From Pseudomonadota bacterium (GTDB taxonomy: Bacteria > Pseudomonadota > Alphaproteobacteria > Acetobacterales > Acetobacteraceae): a stretch of 7,069 nt of DNA. Both the position numbers and the translations under genes were made by a program. The stretch lies in the NCBI GenBank assembly GCA_021845555.1, contig JAJZVS010000202.1, forward strand, positions 1 through 7,069. The letters are read 5' to 3'. Shown here one piece after another: positions 1 through 4,940 of this stretch (positions are counted from its first letter, which is position 1; every line of letters starts with the position of its first letter). Under the pieces are notes generated by a model, which had not been told where the DNA came from, did no database searches, and saw only the letters and a list, made by a program, of their open reading frames with translations.

Positions 1-1312
1 CGGGACGATCGATCTGGCGCTGGCGGACCCGCTGCTGGCGGCCGCCGGGCAACGCGTGGCGGGCCAGGTGAGACTGGATGCAACGATCGCCGGGACCGCC
101 ACCGCGCCGCGCCTGGCCGGCGGCGCAACGCTCGCCGGCGGCGCGTTCCGCGACGCGGTGCGGGGCGTGCGCATCAGCGCGATCGCCGGGCAGTTCGTTG
201 CTGAGGGAGACCGGTTGCGCATCCTGCGCCTGACCGGACGGGCCGGGGACGGCACGCTCGATGCCGAGGGCACGCTCGGGGTGCTGCAAGCCGGGCTGCC
301 GGCCAATCTGCGGCTGCGCGCGACCGATGCGACGCCGCTCGCCGGCGGTGTCGTCACCGCAACGGTCGATGCCGCCCTGACGCTGAGCGGATCCTTGACG
401 CCGAGCGGACCGGTGGCGCAGCGCGGGCTGCTGGCCGGCACGGTGCGGGTGCGCAGCGCGACGGTGCGGATACCGAACCAATTACCCGCCGACGTGCCGC
501 TTATTCCGGTCCGCGTCGCCGGCGCTCCGCCCGCGGCCGTCGCGCCGCCGCCAACTCCGGGGCCGGCGCTCGCGCTCGATCTCACGGTGGCGGCGCCGCA
601 GCAGGTGTTCGTGCGCGGACGCGGGCTGAACGCGGAACTCGGCGGCACGGTGCAGCTGCGCGGCAGCACCGCGCGGGTGATCCCGCAAGGGGCGTTCAAG
701 CTGATCCGCGGCACCTTCGCGCTGGCCGGGCAGACGCTGAACTTCACCTCCGGGCAGATCGGGTTCGAAGGCGGCAGCCTGACCAATCCGGCGCTCGATC
801 TGGTGGCGTCCTCCACCGCCAATGCCGTCACCGCGACGCTGACCGTGGGCGGCACCGCGCAGGCGCCGCGGATCACGCTGTCGAGCGTGCCGGAACTGCC
901 GCAGGACCAGGTGTTGGCGCAGCTGCTGTTCCACACCGAGGCGGGGCGGCTGACGCCGCTGCAACTGGCCGGGATCGCCGCCGGGCTGGCGCAGATATCG
1001 GGCGGCACCTCGGACCTGCCCAACCCGCTGGAGGGGCTGCGCAACGCGCTGGGCCTGTCCCAGCTCGGCATCGCCAGCGGGGCGAGCGGCACCGCCGGGG
1101 TGCACGCGGGGCGCTACATCGGCCGGCGGCTCTATGTGGGCGTGCGGCAGGGGTTCGAAGGCACGGCGGGCCAGGGCACCGCGACGTTCGAGATCACGCC
1201 GCAACTGAAGCTGCACGCCGCGGCGGGAACCGGACAGACCACGTCGGCGATCGGCGCCTCCGGGCAGACCAGCGGGGAAAGCGTGGGGATCACCTACCAG
1301 TTCGGGTATTAG
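1..1312 (+). CDS. tamB: TamB-type translocation/assembly protein, C-terminal part (partial at 5' end)
   Basis: The reading frame is open from base 2 to the TAG at 1310-1312, so only the last 436 residues are visible; full TamB-family proteins usually exceed 1,000. TamB-type proteins are anchored in the inner membrane and span the periplasm as a long beta-rich groove. They work with the outer-membrane partner TamA in envelope assembly and lipid transport. Visible hallmarks: repeating beta-strand/glycine-rich segments, the QQVFVRGRGLNAELGG stretch near 600-645, an IRGTFALAGQTLNFTSG-like strand pair near 700-760, the PELPQDQVLAQLLF block near 890-930, and a C-terminus ending in ITYQFGY, as expected for the DUF490 domain. 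A GTG at 56 opens an apparent ORF, but the homologous style continues upstream of it, so it is not the start. A tamA-like gene would be expected upstream, outside the window. No clear terminator follows the stop. Confidence 0.93.
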   Translation, partial: GTIDLALADPLLAAAGQRVAGQVRLDATIAGTATAPRLAGGATLAGGAFRDAVRGVRISAIAGQFVAEGDRLRILRLTGRAGDGTLDAEGTLGVLQAGLPANLRLRATDATPLAGGVVTATVDAALTLSGSLTPSGPVAQRGLLAGTVRVRSATVRIPNQLPADVPLIPVRVAGAPPAAVAPPPTPGPALALDLTVAAPQQVFVRGRGLNAELGGTVQLRGSTARVIPQGAFKLIRGTFALAGQTLNFTSGQIGFEGGSLTNPALDLVASSTANAVTATLTVGGTAQAPRITLSSVPELPQDQVLAQLLFHTEAGRLTPLQLAGIAAGLAQISGGTSDLPNPLEGLRNALGLSQLGIASGASGTAGVHAGRYIGRRLYVGVRQGFEGTAGQGTATFEITPQLKLHAAAGTGQTTSAIGASGQTSGESVGITYQFGY

Positions 1313-1352
1313 GCGGGCCGGGGCCGCGGTCGGCTTCGTGCTCGGCCAGGTC

Positions 1353-1381
1353 TTGAAATAAGGGGTTCTGTGCCTTACTTT
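1353..1381 (+). promoter_or_regulatory. Probable vapBC promoter with embedded operator-like inverted repeat
   Basis: TTGAAA (1353-1358) and TACTTT (1376-1381) are 17 bases apart, a sigma-70-like pair in an AT-rich island within GC-rich DNA. They lie 30-60 bases before the antitoxin ATG. An inverted repeat sits inside: AAATAAGG (1356-1363) and CCTTACTT (1373-1380), 7 of 8 positions complementary, with a 9-base spacer. The arms overlap both promoter boxes. AbrB-fold antitoxins commonly bind such palindromes and repress their own operon, so this is a good candidate operator. The sequence shows the boxes and the symmetry; the regulatory role is inferred. Confidence 0.5.
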
Positions 1382-1412
1382 TGCGGGGTCACGGGATTCG
1401 GAGGCTCCGGCC

Positions 1413-1706
1413 ATGCCGTCGCAACTCACCATCACCGCCAAGGGGCAGATCACCCTGCGGCAGGCAGTGCTCGCGCATCTCGGCGCCAAGCCGGGCCAGA
1501 AGGTCGAGGTCGCGTTCCTCCCCGGCGGCCGGGTGGAGTTGCGCAGTACCGCGGCCGCGCCGTCGCTGGCCCGCCTGCGCGGCGTGCTGCACCGGCCGGG
1601 CCGGCCCCCGGTTTCGCTGGAGGACATGCAGGCAGCGATTGAGCAAGGCGGGAGCGAACAAGGCGGGAGCGAACAAGGCGGGAGCGAACAAGGCGGGGAC
1701 GCGTGA
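1413..1706 (+). CDS. vapB: VapB-like antitoxin, AbrB/MazE/SpoVT-fold DNA-binding protein
   Basis: This 97-residue protein begins with the swapped-hairpin AbrB signature (LTITAKGQITLRQAVL, about residues 5-20, followed by HLGAKPGQKVEVAFLPGGRVEL), which binds DNA as a dimer. Residues from about 50 (LARLRGVLHRPGRPPVSLEDMQAAI) resemble the toxin-binding tail of VapB-type antitoxins. Its role is to neutralise the downstream VapC and, with it, to repress the operon. The ATG is preceded by GGAGG at 1400-1404 with an 8-base spacer. Its TGA overlaps the vapC GTG (GTGA), which indicates translational coupling. Oddity: the last ~17 residues are a pentapeptide repeat (GGSEQ) from a 15-bp DNA tandem repeat. 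Removing the repeat would leave an ordinary ending, AIEQGGDA. The family call is firm; the name vapB rests on the PIN partner. Confidence 0.88.
   Translation: MPSQLTITAKGQITLRQAVLAHLGAKPGQKVEVAFLPGGRVELRSTAAAPSLARLRGVLHRPGRPPVSLEDMQAAIEQGGSEQGGSEQGGSEQGGDA
1641..1698 (+). repeat. 15-bp tandem repeat at the 3' end of the antitoxin gene
   Basis: The unit CAAGGCGGGAGCGAA occurs as three exact copies (1644-1658, 1659-1673, 1674-1688), followed by a partial fourth (1689-1698). It encodes GGSEQ repeats in the antitoxin frame. Because 15 is a multiple of three, gain or loss of a unit keeps the frame. Each unit contains AAGGCGG, one mismatch from a Shine-Dalgarno core. The last AAGGCGG (1690-1696) lies 6 bases before the vapC GTG at 1703, so it probably serves as that gene's ribosome-binding site. 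Confidence 0.92.
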
Positions 1707-2098
1707 GGATCGCCGTCGATACCAACGTGCTGGTCCGCTTCCTCGCCTGGGACGAAGCGGAACAGTCCGCCCTGGCGGCGCAGGCGATCGAGGCGGCGGA
1801 GAGCGTGGCGATTTCGACCCTCGTTCTGTGCGAGACGGTCCGGGTGCTGCGCCGCGCCTACAAACTGGGCCACCAGGAGATCGCCGCCATCCTGCGCGCC
1901 CTGATCGACAGCGCATCAGTCGATGTGGACCGCCTGGCCGCCGAGGCCGGGCTGTCGCTGCTGGAACGCGGCGGCGATTTCGCCGATGGCGTGATCCTGG
2001 ACGACGCGGCGCGGACGAAGGCGGCGCAGCTGGTCACGTTCGATCGCGGATTCGGCGCCCTGGCGGGGGAGCGGGTGCGAGTGCTGGGGGCGGGGTGA
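1703..2098 (+). CDS. vapC: VapC-type PIN-domain ribonuclease toxin
   Basis: This is a 131-residue PIN-domain protein of normal length for VapC. PIN toxins are metal-dependent ribonucleases that cut tRNA or rRNA and stop translation; the target here cannot be read from sequence. The acidic active-site residues are present: D6 in AVDTNVLVRFL, E44 in LVLCETVRVL, D95 in DFADGVI (D92 also nearby), and D114 in VTFDRGF. The toxin therefore looks catalytically intact. The GTG start overlaps the antitoxin stop by GTGA, with an SD-like AAGGCGG six bases upstream inside the antitoxin repeat. No better start lies in frame upstream. Expression should depend on translation of the antitoxin and on autorepression at the upstream palindrome. 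Base composition matches the neighbours, so recent transfer is not obvious. Confidence 0.93.
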   Translation: MRIAVDTNVLVRFLAWDEAEQSALAAQAIEAAESVAISTLVLCETVRVLRRAYKLGHQEIAAILRALIDSASVDVDRLAAEAGLSLLERGGDFADGVILDDAARTKAAQLVTFDRGFGALAGERVRVLGAG

Positions 2099-2107
2099 GC
2101 GCGGGTG

Positions 2108-2122
2108 CGCGGGCTTCCCGCG
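2108..2122. terminator. Possible bidirectional hairpin between vapC and tRNA-Tyr
   Basis: CGCGGG (2108-2113) and CCCGCG (2117-2122) form a perfect 6-bp stem with a CTT loop, 9 bases after the vapC stop. It lies between two transcription units that converge (vapC plus, tRNA-Tyr minus), so it could end either one. There is no T-tract on either side, so an intrinsic terminator is only a weak inference. Confidence 0.3.
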
Positions 2123-2158
2123 GATCCCGGGGGCGGTTGTGGAGACCGCGCGGGGCGC

Positions 2159-2244
2159 TGGTGGAGGGGGTTGGATTCGAACCAACGTAGGCGTGCGCCA
2201 ACGGATTTACAGTCCGTCCCCTTTAGCCTCTCGGGCACCCCTCC
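2159..2244 (-). tRNA. tRNA-Tyr (anticodon GUA)
   Basis: On the minus strand an 86-base class II tRNA folds fully. The acceptor GGAGGGG (2244-2238) pairs with CCCCTCC (2169-2163), with discriminator A at 2162 and an encoded CCA at 2161-2159. The anticodon stem ACGGA/TCCGT encloses the loop CTGTAAA with GTA at 2210-2208, which reads tyrosine codons. A 14-base variable arm (2200-2187) can form a short GC stem, as expected for bacterial tRNA-Tyr. The T arm is GTTGG-TTCGAAT-CCAAC. G34 is the position modified to queuosine in tRNA-Tyr, and queC for that pathway is in this window. Confidence 0.97.
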
Positions 2245-2257
2245 GCGCGGAGCGGGC

Positions 2258-2287
2258 CGAGTACTGCCAACCCGCCCTGCTTGTCAA
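2258..2287 (-). promoter_or_regulatory. Probable promoter of tRNA-Tyr
   Basis: Reading the minus strand, a perfect TTGACA (2287-2282) is followed after 18 bases by TACTCG (2263-2258), a weak -10 match. Transcription would begin near 2250, giving a leader of about 6 bases before the tRNA 5' end at 2244. Position and the perfect -35 support it; the -10 box is poor. Confidence 0.5.
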
Positions 2288-2293
2288 CGCGGT

Positions 2294-2355
2294 CCTCGCC
2301 CGCTCGGGCGGTCGTCGTCATCCGCGCCTCGGTCGCTCGGGCGGCCGTCGTCATC
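2294..2355. repeat. Two-copy direct repeat (period 33) in the tRNA-Tyr/rlmB intergenic region
   Basis: Bases 2294-2322 and 2327-2355 match at 26 of 29 positions. The core GCTCGGGCGG-Y-CGTCGTCATC differs at only one base between copies. The repeat lies upstream of both divergent genes, just beyond the tRNA -35 box. It has no recognised identity. It could be a small duplication or a binding-site pair three helical turns apart. Confidence 0.75.
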
Positions 2356-2374
2356 AGCGACAGTGCGCCACGTC

Positions 2375-2403
2375 TGGGCAGCCTGCCCGGCGGGGGCTAT
2401 ACC
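2375..2403 (+). promoter_or_regulatory. Candidate rlmB promoter, possibly giving a leaderless mRNA
   Basis: TGGGCA (2375-2380) and TATACC (2398-2403), each matching 4 of 6 consensus positions, are 17 bases apart. The expected start point is about base 2410-2411, at the rlmB ATG itself. No convincing Shine-Dalgarno sequence lies 5-12 bases before the ATG, which fits a leaderless message. A hairpin-capable GGGCA-GCC-TGCCC (2376-2388) overlaps the -35 side. Box matches are modest, so this is tentative. Confidence 0.3.
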
Positions 2404-2410
2404 CGGGCCG

Positions 2411-3829
2411 ATGAAACCCCCTCATTCGCGCGGCCCCGGCCGCTCCCCCGGGGATCGCGGCCCCTCGCGCGGCCCCGGCTTCGGCAGCGGAACGCATTCC
2501 CATGGCCCGGCCCGCCACGGCGGCGGCGATCGGCCGGATCGTCCCCGCTCGGCCGAGGGACGCGACCCCGGCGCGGCCGATCGGTTCGCCGATCGTCCGG
2601 ATCGCGCCGGACCGGATCGTGGTACGCAGAATCGTGGTGCGCCGGGTCGCGGCGGGCCGGATCGCGGCGGGGATCGGGCGAGCGGCGGGGCCGGCGGCCC
2701 GGGCCGCGGGCACGGCGCCCCGCGCGACCGCGATCGCCCCGCCCAGACCTCCGACCGCGCCCATTCCGACCGGCCCCATTCCGACCGGCCCCGTTCCGAG
2801 GGGCCCCGTTCGGACCGGCCGTACTCCGAGCGGCCCCGTTCCGATCGGCCCTACTCCGCCCGGCCCGCTTCCGTCCCGCCCGCTTCCGCCCGGCCCTACG
2901 CCGCCGCCGACCGCCCGGCCGCGGAGCGCCCGCGTCAGGAACGTCTTCACGCCCCGCGGCGGGAGGATCACGACGGCACCCGCGATCGGCCGCAGCAGAA
3001 CCGGCCATTCGGGGAGCGCCCCGCCCCCGACCGCCGCTTCCGTGACGACCGTCCGCGCCCCCCCACGCGCGCCGACGAACCGGTGTTCGACACGCCCCGC
3101 GCGCCGCACACGGCCTCGGGCGGGGTCTGGCTCTATGGCCAGCACGCGGTCGCCGCCGCGCTCGCCAACCCGTCCCGCCGCCTGCGCCGGCTGATGCTGA
3201 CCGGGGAAGCGGAGGCAGCGCTCGCCCAGCAGGTCCCGCCGCCCTGGGCGTTGCAGCCGGAACGGGTCGATCGCGCCCGTATCGACCAGCTGCTCGGCCA
3301 CGACGCGGTGCACCAGGGCGCGGCCCTGCTCGCCGACCCGCTGGCCCCGCCCAGCCTCGCCGCGCTGCTGGAACGTCCCGGCCCGGTACTGGTGCTCGAC
3401 CAGGTGACCGATCCGCGCAACGTCGGCGCCATCCTGCGCTGCGCCGCCGCCTTCGGCGCCGCCGGGATCATCACCCAGGACCGCAACGCGCCGGAGGAAA
3501 CCGGCTCGCTCGCCAAGGCCGCCTCGGGCGCGCTGGAAACCGTGCCTTTGCTGCGCGCGGTGAACATCGCCCGCACCCTGGTGGCGCTGAAGGCGGCCAA
3601 TCTCTGGGTGGTCGGGCTCGACGCGGGCGGTCCCGCCGCGCTGTCCGGCGCGTCCTTCGCCGGCCGCCGCGTCGCGCTGGTGCTCGGCGCCGAGGGCAGC
3701 GGCCTGCGCCGCCTGACGCGGGAGACCTGCGACGAGCTCGCCGGCCTCGCCACCACCGGGGCGATGGCGCATCTGAACGTCGCCGCCGCCACCGCGGTGG
3801 CGCTCTATGAACTGACGCGGCCGGCATGA
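2411..3829 (+). CDS. rlmB: 23S rRNA (guanosine-2'-O)-methyltransferase RlmB, SpoU/TrmH family, with long low-complexity N-terminal tail
   Basis: This 472-residue protein is about twice the usual RlmB length (~240-250). Residues 1-237 are an Arg/Pro/Asp/Gly-rich, probably disordered tail with Asp-Arg and RGG-like runs, including a nine-copy pentapeptide array (118-162). The conserved core follows: a substrate-binding domain from GGVWLYGQHAV (~237-247) to HQG (301-303), then the knotted SpoU methyltransferase. Its motif 1 is DQVTDPRNVGAILR (330-343, with N337 and R343), motif 2 LVLGAEGSGLRRLTRE (423-438, with E428), and motif 3 AHLNVAAATAVALYEL (453-468, with N456). The family transfers methyl from S-adenosylmethionine to a peptidyl-transferase-loop guanosine of 23S rRNA (G2251 in E. 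coli). Motif 3 departs from the usual SLNVSVA, having H before LN and A after NV. ATG 2411 is the best start clear of the tRNA; a GTG at 3083 would give a standard 248-residue protein but lacks a visible ribosome-binding site. Confidence 0.93.
   Translation: MKPPHSRGPGRSPGDRGPSRGPGFGSGTHSHGPARHGGGDRPDRPRSAEGRDPGAADRFADRPDRAGPDRGTQNRGAPGRGGPDRGGDRASGGAGGPGRGHGAPRDRDRPAQTSDRAHSDRPHSDRPRSEGPRSDRPYSERPRSDRPYSARPASVPPASARPYAAADRPAAERPRQERLHAPRREDHDGTRDRPQQNRPFGERPAPDRRFRDDRPRPPTRADEPVFDTPRAPHTASGGVWLYGQHAVAAALANPSRRLRRLMLTGEAEAALAQQVPPPWALQPERVDRARIDQLLGHDAVHQGAALLADPLAPPSLAALLERPGPVLVLDQVTDPRNVGAILRCAAAFGAAGIITQDRNAPEETGSLAKAASGALETVPLLRAVNIARTLVALKAANLWVVGLDAGGPAALSGASFAGRRVALVLGAEGSGLRRLTRETCDELAGLATTGAMAHLNVAAATAVALYELTRPA
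2761..2895 (+). repeat. Nine-copy 15-bp tandem repeat encoding a pentapeptide array in the RlmB tail
   Basis: Nine consecutive 15-base units run from 2761 to 2895. The first two are identical (CCATTCCGACCGGCC) and later ones diverge. In frame they read HSDRP, HSDRP, RSEGP, RSDRP, YSERP, RSDRP, YSARP, ASVPP and ASARP. The invariant positions are the second-residue serine and the final proline. Decay towards the 3' end suggests older copies there. The unit length equals that of the antitoxin repeat, but the sequences are unrelated. Confidence 0.92.
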
Positions 3830-4623
3830 CCGGCTTCGACCCCGCCGCCGCCGCCGCGGCGCTGCTGGCCGGCCGCCGGGCGCGCGCGACGCTCGCCCCG
3901 CTGCCCGCGGCGATCGCCCCGCGCGATCCGGCCGAGGGGGCCGCCGCGCAGCGCGCCCTGGCCGGGCTGCTGGGGGAAGACAAGCCGGCGGGCTTCAAGA
4001 TCGGCGCCACCGCCAAGCGCATGCAGGCGTATCTCGGCCTGTCCGGCCCGGCCGGCGGGTTCATGCCGGCACCCGGCCTCCATGCCAGCGGCGCGACCTT
4101 GCGCTTCGCGGATTTCCTCTCGCCCGGCGTGGAGTGCGAGATTGCCGTCCGCCTCGCCCGCGACCTGCCGCCCGGCCCGTGCACCGCCGCGCAGGCCGGC
4201 GCCGCGGTGGGCGAGATGTTCGCCGCGATCGAGGTCGTGGAGAACCGCTACCCCGCGCTCGACGCCTTCGGCACGCCGAGCCTGATCGCCGATCAGGTGT
4301 TCCACGCCGCCGCCGTGCTCGGCGCCGCGCGGAACGCCGGCTGGACCGGCGCGTGGCAGGCGCTGGACATTCCCCGGCTGGGCGGACGCATCACGGTCGA
4401 TGGTGCCGAACGCGGGCAAGGCGTGGCGGCGGACCTGCTCGGCCATCCGCTGAACAGCCTCGCCTGGCTGGCGGGGTCGGAAGTCGCGGCGGCGTTCGGC
4501 GGCCTGCGCGCCGGCCAGGTGGTGCTGCTGGGCAGCGTGACGCCGCCGATCTGGCTCGATGCGCCGGGCACGGTGGTGGTGTCCTTCCCGCCGCTGCCGG
4601 AGGTGCGGGTAACCTTCGCTTAA
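3826..4623 (+). CDS. 2-keto-4-pentenoate hydratase / fumarylacetoacetase-superfamily protein
   Basis: This 265-residue protein has the length of MhpD/HpcG-type hydratases. These add water to 2-hydroxy-penta-2,4-dienoate-like products of aromatic meta-cleavage with a divalent metal; some relatives are decarboxylases. The expected metal ligands are visible: E103 and E105 in GVECEIAVRL, and E136 in AAIEVVENRY. Also present are the GFKIGAT loop with K58, the IADQVFHAAAVLG segment (D156), and the C-terminal AGQVVLLGSVTPPIWL stretch (~216-255). The ATG overlaps the rlmB stop as ATGA, so the two are probably co-translated. No aromatic-degradation genes lie nearby, so the true substrate is uncertain, and hydratase versus decarboxylase cannot be settled from this sequence. 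The first 45 residues are Ala-rich and poorly diagnostic. TAA stop at 4621-4623. Confidence 0.88.
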   Translation: MTGFDPAAAAAALLAGRRARATLAPLPAAIAPRDPAEGAAAQRALAGLLGEDKPAGFKIGATAKRMQAYLGLSGPAGGFMPAPGLHASGATLRFADFLSPGVECEIAVRLARDLPPGPCTAAQAGAAVGEMFAAIEVVENRYPALDAFGTPSLIADQVFHAAAVLGAARNAGWTGAWQALDIPRLGGRITVDGAERGQGVAADLLGHPLNSLAWLAGSEVAAAFGGLRAGQVVLLGSVTPPIWLDAPGTVVVSFPPLPEVRVTFA

Positions 4624-4709
4624 CCACCGGCGCGGAAACTGCGCCCCGACCGCGCATCTTCCCCTGCGGCACTCGTCTCGCCAGAACGGCCAACACGGAA
4701 CGACCTCCG

Positions 4710-4934
4710 ATGGGCGCCGACTGGTCCGCACTCTCCGACGAAACCCAACTGGCGGTGGCGGAAGCCGCGCTGCGCCGCGCGGCGGAAACGATCGCCGGCC
4801 AAGCCGAGACCCTGGCCGAGGAAATGGCCGCCGGCCATCTCGCCGACCGCGGCGGGGCCGACGCGCTGCGGCTGTTCGCCACCGTGGTCCGGGTGGCCGG
4901 CCAGGACGCGCCGGCGGTGGCGGGGCATGGGTAA
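4710..4934 (+). CDS. Small hypothetical protein (74 aa), predicted helical and soluble
   Basis: I do not recognise this family. An ATG at 4710, with a GGA-containing SD-like stretch about 10 bases upstream (4697-4699), opens a 74-residue frame ending at TAA 4932-4934. Codon third positions are almost all G or C, as in the neighbouring genes, and no other frame here gives a better product. The protein is Ala/Glu-rich with heptad-like spacing between residues 10 and 45 (ALSDETQLAVAEAALRRAAE onward), which suggests two amphipathic helices. There is no signal peptide or membrane segment. It lies 86 bases after the hydratase gene on the same strand, so it may be the last gene of the rlmB unit. Only 6 bases separate its stop from that of the convergent queC. 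A longer overlapping frame exists upstream, but that portion overlaps the hydratase in a different frame and is spurious. Confidence 0.68.
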   Translation: MGADWSALSDETQLAVAEAALRRAAETIAGQAETLAEEMAAGHLADRGGADALRLFATVVRVAGQDAPAVAGHG

Positions 4935-4940
4935 CCGGGC

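Noticed and set aside
482..1873. Long minus-strand open frame (463 residues) across tamB and vapB
   Set aside because: Arg/Pro/Gly/Gln-rich product without domain-like structure, lying antisense to two well-supported genes. High GC makes such shadow frames common.
1313..2250. vapBC next to the tRNA-Tyr 3' end as a tRNA-targeted genomic island
   Set aside because: I found no copy of the tRNA 3' end elsewhere in the window, no integrase, and no composition shift over the coding parts. A distant attachment site outside the window cannot be excluded.
2105..2410. 5' extension of the rlmB frame through the tRNA-Tyr gene
   Set aside because: The frame is open, but it would translate across the tRNA and its promoter. 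ATG 2411 is the first start clear of them.
2526..2690. Cluster of about eight GATCG sites, suggestive of a methylation or replication-origin site
   Set aside because: The spacing is irregular and fully explained by Asp-Arg dipeptides encoded as GAT-CGN in the RlmB tail. No origin-associated boxes are present.
2761..2895. Regular 15-bp repeats as a possible CRISPR-like array
   Set aside because: The units are contiguous without spacers and in frame with rlmB, so this is a coding tandem repeat.
2354..3772. Minus-strand open frame of 472 residues antisense to rlmB
   Set aside because: It mirrors the GC-rich repeats of rlmB; no recognisable domain and no ribosome-binding site. The plus-strand frame has clear SpoU motifs.
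4629..4645. Hairpin GGCGC / GCGCC with a 7-base loop after the hydratase stop
   Set aside because: Five GC pairs without a T-tract are expected by chance at this GC content; not enough to call a terminator.
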